Of a DNA stretch of 64,000 nt, positions 17,721-25,198 are shown in pieces; the stretch's first letter is position 1; every line of letters starts with the position of its first letter. Where the stretch lies: positions 1,964,280 to 2,028,279 of the forward strand of contig NZ_KV917372.1 of assembly GCF_002019635.1 (NCBI RefSeq). The letters are read 5' to 3'. The position numbers and the translations under genes were made by a program. The notes under the pieces were generated by a model that searched no databases, had not been told where the DNA came from, and saw nothing but the letters and a program-made list of their open reading frames with translations. Origin of the DNA: Metabacillus halosaccharovorans. Lineage in GTDB: Bacteria; Bacillota; Bacilli; Bacillales; Bacillaceae.

Positions 17721-18194
17721 CTACTCCCCAGATCTAAATAGATCAAATTGAATTTTCATTCTTTGAATGATTCGAATAGCCGTTAATAATAATCCAACCA
17801 TTGGAGCTGCATACACCCATTGCATAGGTATATTTAAAGCCGGTGAAGTACGTGTAACTTGAATGACGACTTCAAAACTGAAGTATATGAGAATAACAGC
17901 AAATGCTAAAAATGCTAAATTTGCGCACATGGCTAACAAAAACTTACCTTTCCTTTTAAACAGCATTGCCAATGCGTCAACGCTTATATGTGCTTGCCGT
18001 TTTACTCCATAACTTACCCCAATATAAATCATCCATATAAAAGCATACCTGGCTAATTCCTCTGACCAAACAAGAGAGGCACTTAATACATACCTCATAA
18101 ACACTTGGATAAAAACGACTACTACTGTTAGGATACTAAGTAAAATAAGTAAGAAGCCCTCTATATTCTCATCTAACCATTTTATAACCGACAT
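17721..18194 (-). CDS. TRAP transporter small permease DctQ (system 1)
   Basis: This is a 157-residue DctQ protein with four helices and the family segment WSEELARYAFIWMIYIGVSYGVK. I chose the ATG at 18194, which has AAGGGGG seven bases ahead, over an upstream ATG that falls in the preceding hairpin. It links the large permease to the binding protein. The gene is separated from dctP by a stem-loop and ends nine bases before the preferred dctM start. Confidence 0.93.
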   Translation of the reverse strand: MSVIKWLDENIEGFLLILLSILTVVVVFIQVFMRYVLSASLVWSEELARYAFIWMIYIGVSYGVKRQAHISVDALAMLFKRKGKFLLAMCANLAFLAFAVILIYFSFEVVIQVTRTSPALNIPMQWVYAAPMVGLLLTAIRIIQRMKIQFDLFRSGE

Positions 18195-18211
18195 AAATTT
18201 ACCCCCTTTAT

Positions 18212-18259
18212 AAAAAGCAGAATCCACTGAAGATAACCATTCGGATAGATTCTGCTTTT
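18212..18259 (-). terminator. Attenuating hairpin between dctP and dctQ (system 1)
   Basis: AAGCAGAATC and GATTCTGCTT form a 10-bp stem, followed on the minus strand by TTTTTAT. Such a structure after the binding-protein gene would raise DctP output relative to the permeases. The second TRAP operon lacks it. Confidence 0.65.
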
Positions 18260-18268
18260 CTCACCTTT

Positions 18269-19282
18269 TTACTCTTGAGCCTTTAGGATACGGTCGATAA
18301 GGTCTTTACCATAAGTATCTTCATATTCTTCATAGACAGATTTGGAAGCTTCTCTAAAAGATGCGACTTCAGGTTTATTCACTTTCATTCCCTCTTTTTC
18401 CAGCTCTTTTAAAAGAGTTTCTTCATCCTTCATAACTAAGTCTCTATGAAATGTTGAAGCTTCTTTTAAACTTGATTGAACGATTTCCTGCTGTTCGGAT
18501 GTTAACGTTTGCCAAAATTCATCACTTATTGCGACAGTAGTTGGGCTATATGAATGACTTGTTAAACTTAGATATTTTTGAACTTCATAGAACTTCGTTG
18601 CATGGATATTTGAGATCGGATTTTCCTGTCCATCCACCGTACCTTGTTGTAAGGCCATATAGAGTTCTCCAAATGCCATTGGGGTAGGGTTTGATCCAAG
18701 CGATTCAAAGATGCTTACTAATATAGGCATTTCAGGCGTGCGAATCTTTAATCCTTTTAAATCTTCAACTTTTTCAATTGGTTTTGAATTATTCGTAACA
18801 TGTCTGAATCCGTTTTCGAAATGTCCCAGCACACGTAAGTTGTCATCAAGTAATCCTGAAAATACTTCCTCACCAATTGGGCCGTCTAATGCTTCCCATG
18901 CCTGTTCATTTGTCTCAAATAAGAAAGGTAACCCAAAAACATCTACCTTTGGTTCATATTGTGCAAACGTACTAGCAGCTACCATTTGAATATCGTTAAA
19001 TGAAACACCTTCAACCATTTGCGGCTCACTACCTAAAACCTCATTTGGGAAAACTTCAACTGTTATTTGATTATTGGACTTCTCTTCTACTAAAGATTTA
19101 AATTTCAAAGCAGCCTCATGTCTTGAGTTTGATTCGACGGCACTATGTGCAAATTTAATCGTAATTTTGTCCCCATTGTCATTACTTTTTTTACTATCAC
19201 TAGATGTTTCTTTTCCACCACAAGCAGCTAAAAAGACCACTAAAATTACTAACATAAATGATAAAGCTGTTTTTCTCATCAT
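18269..19282 (-). CDS. TRAP transporter substrate-binding lipoprotein DctP (system 1)
   Basis: The 337-residue protein has a lipoprotein signal ending in VVFLAACGG (Cys near residue 21) and a DctP fold. It has FAHSAVESNSRHEAALKFK, LPFLFETNEQAW, the Arg-bearing strand GLKIRTPEMP that normally contacts a substrate carboxylate, and MALQQGTVDGQENP. The conserved Arg points to an acid substrate, but some DctP proteins bind neutral sugars or polyols. ATG-ATG at the start is preceded by AAGGGGGAGTA. It follows the alcohol dehydrogenase gene and is homologous to the protein at 28061-29068. Confidence 0.94.
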   Translation of the reverse strand: MMRKTALSFMLVILVVFLAACGGKETSSDSKKSNDNGDKITIKFAHSAVESNSRHEAALKFKSLVEEKSNNQITVEVFPNEVLGSEPQMVEGVSFNDIQMVAASTFAQYEPKVDVFGLPFLFETNEQAWEALDGPIGEEVFSGLLDDNLRVLGHFENGFRHVTNNSKPIEKVEDLKGLKIRTPEMPILVSIFESLGSNPTPMAFGELYMALQQGTVDGQENPISNIHATKFYEVQKYLSLTSHSYSPTTVAISDEFWQTLTSEQQEIVQSSLKEASTFHRDLVMKDEETLLKELEKEGMKVNKPEVASFREASKSVYEEYEDTYGKDLIDRILKAQE

Positions 19283-19363
19283 TACTCCCCCTTATAATCG
19301 TATATATATTTTTAATAGGCATTTTTTTAAAACGCACCTATCTTTTAACAAAGAAAGTAGAGA

Positions 19364-20395
19364 CTAAATTTTCATCATATCAACAACCACTTTTATTGGA
19401 GAACCATTTTTTGTTAAGGCTACTTCCATCGCCTCATTTATCTGGTCAAAGTGATACCTATGGGTAATTAATGATTCAAGCTTATACTTACGACTCGCTA
19501 AAATATCAATTGCCATATCAAAGTCTTCTTTTACATACATTGAAGATCCATATATCTGAATCTCTGACATCATCAATCTATTTAAATCAATCGAAATTTG
19601 TTCTTCGAATAAGGCAATAGAAATGATTTTTCCTTTTCTTTTCAACACATTCAAAGCATCATCTACTATCGTTTCATAACTCGCTGTAAGAAAAACATGA
19701 TCAAATTGACCAATATGAGCAGCAGCATATTCTTTTAAGGATTGATACCTTACATTCACAACATCCGTTGCACATAATTTTTTTCCTATTTCTAAATTTT
19801 TATCGATGGCATCTGTCAGACATATCGTTTCAGCCCCTTTGGCATGAGCAGCAACTGCCGTAACAAGTCCTATAGGTCCTGAACCAAGTATGGCTACTTT
19901 ATCTCCCTGTTTTACTTCGGCAATATTTACAGCATGAACACCTACTGCAAGAGGTTCTGTAAGGACAGCTAAATCTGGCGTTAGCGTTTTCGGAAGTTTG
20001 TAAACACTCTTCTCTTTAGCTACTACATATTCTGCGAACCCCCCATCCCACTCGGTTGTTCCGAGTACAACTTTTTCTTCGCAAAGATTGTAGTCCCCTT
20101 TTATACAAGAATTGCAATTCCCACATCCAATCTGCGGTTCAATCGTGACCATATCTCCTTCTTCAAACGTTAAGACACTATTCCCCACCTCTATTATTTT
20201 GCCGACTACTTCATGTCCTAAAATGCTTGGTGGATGCCGAAAAGGATGTTTTCCCAAATATGCATGAATATCAGAACCACATATCCCGGCACTTATCACT
20301 CTAATTAACACATCATTCCCCTTTATTTTTGGCACCTCTTTTCCAATGACCGTAAAATGTTCAACCCTATCAAATAATGCTGCTTTCAAAGCCAT
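19364..20395 (-). CDS. Zinc-dependent medium-chain alcohol/polyol dehydrogenase
   Basis: The 343-residue protein is an MDR of the sorbitol/threonine dehydrogenase type. It has the catalytic zinc Cys in GICGSDIHAYLG, GHEVVG, the structural zinc loop CGNCNSCIKGDYNLC with all four Cys, and the NAD-binding GSGPIGLVTAVAA. It probably oxidises a polyol or sugar acid hydroxyl. It is the first gene of the operon with the first TRAP transporter, so its substrate may be what that system imports. The ATG at 20395 follows AAGGGGGA closely. Two cre-like boxes and one copy of the regional GntR palindrome lie in its 400-base upstream region. Confidence 0.9.
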   Translation of the reverse strand: MALKAALFDRVEHFTVIGKEVPKIKGNDVLIRVISAGICGSDIHAYLGKHPFRHPPSILGHEVVGKIIEVGNSVLTFEEGDMVTIEPQIGCGNCNSCIKGDYNLCEEKVVLGTTEWDGGFAEYVVAKEKSVYKLPKTLTPDLAVLTEPLAVGVHAVNIAEVKQGDKVAILGSGPIGLVTAVAAHAKGAETICLTDAIDKNLEIGKKLCATDVVNVRYQSLKEYAAAHIGQFDHVFLTASYETIVDDALNVLKRKGKIISIALFEEQISIDLNRLMMSEIQIYGSSMYVKEDFDMAIDILASRKYKLESLITHRYHFDQINEAMEVALTKNGSPIKVVVDMMKI

Positions 20396-20433
20396 TCCCC
20401 CTTAAGCTATTTTTCATGAGAACAACGCAGACA

Positions 20434-20447
20434 AGTAATCGCTTACA
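20434..20447. promoter_or_regulatory. cre-like box upstream of alcohol dehydrogenase
   Basis: On the minus strand it reads TGTAAGCGATTACT, matching the cre consensus at all fixed positions but the last. It is 40 bases from the start codon. Confidence 0.55.
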
Positions 20448-20577
20448 TTTTAAAAGATAAAACATAACCTTAATGAGTAGAACAGGATGTAACATACAGC
20501 AGAAGCCATACACAATAAGCGAAATCTACTAAGAACTTCTGATGTTTTCAACTCAAAAAGGTAACTGGAGACTATTT

Positions 20578-20591
20578 TGTTAGCGATTACA
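20578..20591. promoter_or_regulatory. cre box upstream of alcohol dehydrogenase-TRAP operon
   Basis: TGTTAGCGATTACA fits the CcpA consensus at every fixed position. It lies just downstream of the GntR-type palindrome at 20632, inside the probable early transcribed region of the operon. Confidence 0.7.
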
Positions 20592-20631
20592 AAAATTAAA
20601 AAAACAATATTGTCATCTTATAATCTTGTTA

Positions 20632-20646
20632 ACTTGTATGCTAAGT
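20632..20646. promoter_or_regulatory. GntR-type operator copy 1 (ADH-TRAP1 operon)
   Basis: ACTTGTATGCTAAGT matches the regional palindrome ACTTGT-N3-ACAAGT with one half degenerate. The minus-strand promoter candidate TTAGCA-N16-TATAAG overlaps it. Confidence 0.7.
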
Positions 20647-20742
20647 TAACTTATAATCACAGTATATCTACCCTTGACCTAAATGTCAATGTAAATCAAA
20701 AGAATATTCAGAACCTTCCGTTGCTTTTTTATACCAAAATAT

Positions 20743-20787
20743 AAAAAGGACTTTATCAAGAATGGAAACCTTGATAAAGTCCTTTAA
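20743..20787 (-). terminator. Terminator of first GntR gene
   Basis: AAAGGACTTTATCAAG and CTTGATAAAGTCCTTT form a perfect 16-bp stem, with TTTTTAT on the minus strand. It lies 28 bases after the regulator stop codon. Confidence 0.88.
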
Positions 20788-20814
20788 GCATTTATTATAA
20801 CCGTTCTTTTACAA

Positions 20815-21522
20815 TTAATCTTTCCAATATCGATCATAGAGGTTCTGCATATGAGTCGTCATTAGTTCCACAGCTTTCAATTCATCATGCTCTTCGATGG
20901 CTTTAATAAGCATTTTATGCTCTTCAAAGTTAACGTCTCGATAATCTGGACGAGTAAATGTCCGATCTCTAATGAGCTTCCACATTTCCTGCTGTTTCAT
21001 TGCATTACTAATTGCAGCCATAATTTTAATAAATAAGTCATTATGAGAAGCCTTTGCTATTCCTTTATGAAGGGCTTCATCAGTATCCGGGACGTATATG
21101 CCAGACTTTGTTTCTTCCTCCATTTTTTGAATAGTTGAGCGAAGTTCCTCAATATCCTCGTCAGTTGCTCTTAGTGCAGCATATTTAATAATAACCGGCT
21201 CAATATTCATTCTTGCTTCTACAATGTCTTCTGGTGAGGTTGAATCCAATATAAAAGCTGAATCAGAATGATTTAATATTTGTGTATTTTTAACATACAC
21301 ACCTTCTCCTTGACGAGAGTAAATGATACCATTCAACTCAAGAGCACTTAATGCTTGTCTAATCGGAGCACGACTAACTCCAAACTGTTCGCAAAGCTCT
21401 CGTTCTGCAGGTAATTTATCACCTATATTGAAAGATCCTGATTGGATTTCTGAAAGAATTTGATTATAAATTTGTATATATAATTTTTCACTGGATACTC
21501 GATTAAAGCTAATTTTAATCAC
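20815..21522 (-). CDS. GntR-family (FadR/FCD) regulator, copy 1
   Basis: The protein of about 235 residues has an N-terminal winged helix (GDKLPAERELCEQFGVSRAP, then RQALSALELNG) and a C-terminal all-helical FCD ligand domain. That domain keeps the acidic and His metal ligands seen as EARMNIEP, HKGIAKASHN and HMQNLYDRYW. FCD regulators usually bind sugar acids or other carboxylates. The start is a GTG at 21522 or a TTG three codons earlier. The same GAGAGAAGTG context begins the paralogue at 22650-23360, to which it is similar along nearly its whole length. It is a good candidate to bind the ACTTGT-N3-ACAAGT sites around it. Confidence 0.9.
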   Translation of the reverse strand: MIKISFNRVSSEKLYIQIYNQILSEIQSGSFNIGDKLPAERELCEQFGVSRAPIRQALSALELNGIIYSRQGEGVYVKNTQILNHSDSAFILDSTSPEDIVEARMNIEPVIIKYAALRATDEDIEELRSTIQKMEEETKSGIYVPDTDEALHKGIAKASHNDLFIKIMAAISNAMKQQEMWKLIRDRTFTRPDYRDVNFEEHKMLIKAIEEHDELKAVELMTTHMQNLYDRYWKD

Positions 21523-21722
21523 TTCTCTCAATATGTATTCTTACGTGTAAACGTTACTAAAACACATTTAATTATAAGCTTTTCTCTTTTAAAGAGCAAC
21601 ACTAATACAGGATTAATTTAACATATATCGAAGCTATTCTTGTTGATTGCTGCTGTTTGATTTCTTTATGGGTAACCCAGAAGTCCCCTTCGTACCACTT
21701 CTCTAGTTTCCAAAGCATTAAA

Positions 21723-21750
21723 AGAGAGTGATGGGCAGACCATCACTCTC
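21723..21750 (-). terminator. Terminator after the RpiB-type gene
   Basis: GAGAGTGATGG and CCATCACTCTC form a perfect 11-bp stem with a short loop, followed by TTTTAA on the minus strand. It ends the sr1P-rpiB unit. Confidence 0.85.
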
Positions 21751-21758
21751 ATATAACA

Positions 21759-22208
21759 TTATCTATATTGCATTTCAAGTTCTGTTACCTTTCTAATACG
21801 ATTTTCATGTCTTTCGCCCTCTTCGAAGGAGGTAGTTAACCATATTTTTGTAATATCACGAGCTAATCCTGGACCAATGACACGCTCTCCCATAGCTAGA
21901 ATATTCGAGTTATTATGTTCCCTTGTTGCTTTAGCACTGAAGGTATCGTGAACAAGTGCACAACGAATTCCCTTTACCTTATTAGCAGCAATACTCATTC
22001 CTATACCAGTGCCACACACTAATATGCCTCTTTCTACCTCACCTTTTGCTACCATTTCTGCTACTGGGACAGCATAATCAGGGTAATCTACTGAGGATTG
22101 GCATTCACACCCTAAGTCAATATAATCTACATTCATTTCCTCAAGCAAAGAGATAATTTCTTTGCGGATGGTTATACCACCATGATCTGATGCAATAGCT
22201 ACTTTCAT
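21759..22208 (-). CDS. RpiB/LacAB-family sugar isomerase
   Basis: The 149-residue protein is a complete RpiB/LacAB enzyme. It has VAIASDHGG at the N-terminus, the active-site Cys in LVCGTGIGMSIAANK, and HNNSNILAMGERVIG near the C-terminus. Family members interconvert aldose and ketose phosphates (ribose 5-phosphate, allose 6-phosphate, galactose 6-phosphate, tetrose phosphates) and, in the sulfo-transketolase pathway, a sulfo-tetrose. I chose the ATG at 22208, with GTAGGAGGGAAAAA before it; earlier ATGs have no ribosome binding site. Lying beside a split transketolase and TRAP transporters, it is more likely a dedicated catabolic isomerase than the housekeeping RpiB. Confidence 0.9.
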   Translation of the reverse strand: MKVAIASDHGGITIRKEIISLLEEMNVDYIDLGCECQSSVDYPDYAVPVAEMVAKGEVERGILVCGTGIGMSIAANKVKGIRCALVHDTFSAKATREHNNSNILAMGERVIGPGLARDITKIWLTTSFEEGERHENRIRKVTELEMQYR

Positions 22209-22315
22209 TTTTTCCCTCCTACTCGTGTATATCCATAACTTTGATTTTATTACTAAGTTATACGTTATTAAACTGAAAACCTTTTCATTTGATTCCAAAA
22301 AGAACGAATATAAAA

Positions 22316-22444
22316 TTATTTTTTTGTACGATCAATCTTTTTAGCGTTGTCACAGCATTCACACTTAGAATAAAGAACAGTTACCTTTTCATTTTCAAAG
22401 TGATCGATCGTTGAATTACAATTTTGGCAAATTACTGTACCCAT
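22316..22444 (-). CDS. SR1P-like GapA-binding peptide
   Basis: The 42-residue reading frame MGTVICQNCN...HFENEKVTVLY...CECCDN matches the SR1P peptide family: MGTIVCQ-C start, FEDEKVTTLYG centre, Cys pairs. SR1P binds the glycolytic enzyme GapA and is translated from the small RNA SR1 in Bacillus subtilis. GGGGGAGAAGAACAG precedes the ATG. Here a promoter, TTGACA-N17-TAAACT at 22519-22547, drives it. A copy of the regional GntR operator sits just after the predicted transcription start. No terminator separates it from the RpiB-type gene 107 bases downstream, so it may be the first gene of that transcript. The C-terminus ends in a Lys-rich tail. Confidence 0.85.
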   Translation of the reverse strand: MGTVICQNCNSTIDHFENEKVTVLYSKCECCDNAKKIDRTKK

Positions 22445-22491
22445 CTGTTCTTCTCCCCCATTCAATTAATCGTAAATTCGTATACTTGTGT

Positions 22492-22506
22492 ACTTGTCAT
22501 ACAAGC
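22492..22506. promoter_or_regulatory. GntR-type operator copy 2 (sr1P-rpiB promoter)
   Basis: ACTTGTCATACAAGC is the regional palindrome with one mismatch at the last base. It lies about 6-20 bases after the predicted start of transcription, a typical repressor position. Confidence 0.75.
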
Positions 22507-22518
22507 GTACTTATATTT

Positions 22519-22547
22519 AGTTTACTTTTCAATCCATCAATTGTCAA
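22519..22547 (-). promoter_or_regulatory. Promoter of sr1P-like gene
   Basis: On the minus strand it has a perfect -35 TTGACA (22547-22542), a 17-base spacer and a -10 of TAAACT (22524-22519). Confidence 0.65.
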
Positions 22548-22649
22548 TGTTCTTTGTTTTATAGCTTAGTCTTTTACTTTTACATTTGCTTTCTTTACGA
22601 TTGCACTTTGTTTATAGAGAATTTAAGATCTCTTCATGTCATCTATATA

Positions 22650-23360
22650 TTATGCCTTCCAATATCGCTCATAAAGATTTTCCATATGAGAGGTCATTAA
22701 TTCTACTGCTTTTTTTGCATTATGTTCCTCAATAGCTTTGATAAGAGATAAGTGTTCTTTAAAATTTATATCTCTATAATCTGGTCTGGTTACCGTCCTA
22801 TCTCGAATAAAATGCCACATTTCCTGTTGCTTCATTGCATTACTAATAGCCGACATAAACTTTATGAATAAGTCATTATGGGAAGCCTCTGCTATTTGTT
22901 TGTGTAATGTTTCATCTGTTTCCGGTACGTATACTCCAGATTTCGTTTCTTCTTCCATCTTTTTGATCGTCTTTTGAAGTGCTTTAATATCGTCATCTGT
23001 AGCTCTTAGTGCAGCAAATTCAATTATTAACGGCTCTATACTCATTCTTGCTTCAACAATATCCTCTGGGGAAATCAATTTTAAAAAGAATGATGTTTGA
23101 AAATTCCCTGTAAGAACCTTACTATTTTTCACGAATATGCCTTCCCCTTGGCGTGAATAGATAACTCCATTCAACTCTAATGCACTGAGAGCCTGTCTAA
23201 CAGGTGCTCGACTCACATTAAAAAGTTCACATAACTCTCTTTCCGAAGGCAGTTTTTCCCCTTCTTTAACTACGCCAACTTCAATCTCTGATAGTATTTG
23301 ATTATAAATTTGAATATATAGTTTTTTACTGGAAACAGGGATAAAATTGATCGTCCTCAC
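22650..23360 (-). CDS. GntR-family (FadR/FCD) regulator, copy 2
   Basis: The 236-residue winged-helix plus FCD regulator begins with GTG in the context GAGAGAAGTGAGG. DNA-binding residues such as LPSERELCELFNVSRAPVRQ are nearly those of copy 1, so the two may recognise the same operator. FCD ligand residues are kept (EARMSIEP, HKQIAEASHN, HMENLYERYW). It follows the SDR gene with an 87-base gap containing a hairpin, so read-through from the transketolase-SDR operon is possible. Two near-identical regulators in one locus suggest duplication followed by specialisation of the ligand domain. Confidence 0.9.
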   Translation of the reverse strand: MRTINFIPVSSKKLYIQIYNQILSEIEVGVVKEGEKLPSERELCELFNVSRAPVRQALSALELNGVIYSRQGEGIFVKNSKVLTGNFQTSFFLKLISPEDIVEARMSIEPLIIEFAALRATDDDIKALQKTIKKMEEETKSGVYVPETDETLHKQIAEASHNDLFIKFMSAISNAMKQQEMWHFIRDRTVTRPDYRDINFKEHLSLIKAIEEHNAKKAVELMTSHMENLYERYWKA

Positions 23361-23404
23361 TTCTCTCTATATTATGTTATAGAAAACTATTAAAATGAAT
23401 GTTG

Positions 23405-23436
23405 AAACAGGCAGCCAAGTCTTGGTTGCCTGTTTT
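23405..23436 (-). terminator. Hairpin after the SDR gene
   Basis: AACAGGCAACCAAG on the minus strand pairs with CTTGGCTGCCTGTT, followed by a short T-run. It may give partial termination before the second GntR gene. Confidence 0.6.
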
Positions 23437-23447
23437 AACTATAGAAA

Positions 23448-24206
23448 TTAATCCATGTGAGAACCACCGTTAATATCTATTTCTTCGCCTGTAATATAAG
23501 ATGCTTCTTCTGACGCTAAGAATGCAATAGCTGAGGCAATTTCACTAACTTCACCAGGTCTACCCATTGGGATGCTATCAATAACCTTCTTTGCATCTTC
23601 TTCAGGAAGAGACTTCCAAATTTCAGTGTTAACTAGTCCAGGTGCAACACTGTTTACTGTGATGCCATCCACAGCTACTTCACGTGCAAGATTTTTAGAG
23701 AAGCCTAATACAGCAGCTTTAGATGCTGAATAGTGCGCTCCGCCGAAAACTCCTCCACCTCTTTTAGCAGATACAGAGGAAAGGTTGATAATGCGACCAA
23801 ACTTTTGTTTTCTCATCGGCTCTAGTACACTTTGAGTACATAGGAACAGACCAAACATATTAACATTAAAGACTCTCGTCATATCCTCAAGTGTCATGTC
23901 CTGTACAGTTACTTTTTGAGATATTCCCGCATTATTAACGAGAATATCAATTCTTCCGTATTCTGCGAGTACTTTTTCTACCATAGCGTCAACAGACTCT
24001 TTGTTTGTAACATTTAATTCTACACCTAACGCCTTACCACCAGCTTCAGTAATGGCGTTTACAGTATCATCGATTCCTTCTAGATTTAAATCAGCTACAA
24101 CTATCGCTGCACCTTGTTTTGCAAGTGCTAATGCAATTGTACGTCCAATCCCTTTTTTAGATCCACTTCCTGTTACGATTGCTACTCTATCATGTAATTG
24201 AAACAT
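23448..24206 (-). CDS. Short-chain dehydrogenase/reductase (transketolase operon 2)
   Basis: This 252-residue classical SDR has the cofactor loop VTGSGSKKGIGR, Asp in VVADLN favouring NAD, NNAG, and the catalytic Ser, Tyr and Lys (LSSVSAKRGG, then YSASK). C-terminal EEIDINGGSHMD closes the fold. It resembles the FabG/gluconate 5-dehydrogenase branch. It starts 41 bases after the split transketolase genes and is probably the redox step of the same pathway, interconverting a sugar alcohol or acid and its keto form. The substrate is not evident. Confidence 0.88.
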   Translation of the reverse strand: MFQLHDRVAIVTGSGSKKGIGRTIALALAKQGAAIVVADLNLEGIDDTVNAITEAGGKALGVELNVTNKESVDAMVEKVLAEYGRIDILVNNAGISQKVTVQDMTLEDMTRVFNVNMFGLFLCTQSVLEPMRKQKFGRIINLSSVSAKRGGGVFGGAHYSASKAAVLGFSKNLAREVAVDGITVNSVAPGLVNTEIWKSLPEEDAKKVIDSIPMGRPGEVSEIASAIAFLASEEASYITGEEIDINGGSHMD

Positions 24207-24247
24207 TTTCTTCCACTCCCAATTTTATAATTTATTTATTTCAAAGA

Positions 24248-25198
24248 TTATCGAAGCATATTTTTAGCAGTACCAATAATATTCTCAACAGTGATTCCAT
24301 TCAGTTCTAATAGTTTTTCATATGGCGCAGACTGACCAAATTGATCCTGAACCCCGATTCTGCTTACCTTACCTCTGCCTTCTTCTGCTACAACTTCACA
24401 TACACCGCTGCCCAAACCATTTAAAATATTGTGATCTTCAACAGTAATAATTTTTCCAACTTCTAAACATTCAACCACAGCCTCACGGTCTAATGGTTTA
24501 ATTGTATGCATATCTAATAGCTTGACAGAGATTCCTTCTTTTTCTAACTCTTTTGTCGCTTCAATTGCTAAGCGCACAGTGTCACCGTTTGCAATAATAG
24601 CAATGTCTGAACCATCTTGTAATTTTTTGGCCTTACCGATTGTGAATTCTTCATTTTCGTCATAAATCATTGGAACTGTATCTCTTGTAAAGCGGAGGTA
24701 AACTGGACCATACATGTTTGCCGCTTGCTCAACTAGCTTTCTAGTAGAATAGTAATCTGCCCCCATAATGACTGTCATATTTGGAAAGCTTCTTAATACT
24801 CCCATATCTTCAATTGCCTGGTGACTTCCACCATCGTTAGCTGGAGTTAATCCACCGTGAGAACAAGCAATTTTAACATTCAAGTTTGGATAACAAACTT
24901 CTTGTCTAATTTGCTCTGCCATTCTTAAAGAACCGAAAACTGCGTAAGTGCTTACAAAAGGAATCTTTCCAGTAGTTGCAAGTCCTGCTGCTAATCCAGC
25001 TGCATTTTGCTCTGCAATTCCAACATTTATATGTTGATCAGGTAATTGTTTAATAAAGTTGCTCGTTTTACACGATTTCGCAATATCAACATCAATGACA
25101 TAAATATCTTTATTTTCCTTTCCTAACTTTACAATTTCATCACCAAAAGCTTCTCTAGTTGCTTTCTTTGTCGTTAGCGTTTTTTCTAAGATACTCAT
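24248..25198 (-). CDS. Split transketolase, C-terminal subunit (locus 2)
   Basis: The 316-residue pyrimidine-binding plus C-terminal transketolase half has the catalytic Glu in VGIAEQNAAG. It has HGGLTPANDGGSHQAIED in place of the SGGVSYGALGMSHHS of locus 1, so the substrate channel lining differs between the two copies. Its ATG overlaps the stop codon of the N-terminal subunit gene by one base (TAATG). This arrangement matches dedicated split transketolases in sugar catabolism, for example AptAB for apulose and SqwGH for sulfofructose. The conventional full-length Tkt is not in this window. Confidence 0.9.
   Translation of the reverse strand: MSILEKTLTTKKATREAFGDEIVKLGKENKDIYVIDVDIAKSCKTSNFIKQLPDQHINVGIAEQNAAGLAAGLATTGKIPFVSTYAVFGSLRMAEQIRQEVCYPNLNVKIACSHGGLTPANDGGSHQAIEDMGVLRSFPNMTVIMGADYYSTRKLVEQAANMYGPVYLRFTRDTVPMIYDENEEFTIGKAKKLQDGSDIAIIANGDTVRLAIEATKELEKEGISVKLLDMHTIKPLDREAVVECLEVGKIITVEDHNILNGLGSGVCEVVAEEGRGKVSRIGVQDQFGQSAPYEKLLELNGITVENIIGTAKNMLR

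Noticed and set aside
21546..21559. cre-like TGTAAACGTTACTA near the first GntR start
   Set aside because: Two fixed consensus positions fail, so it is no better than chance in AT-rich DNA.
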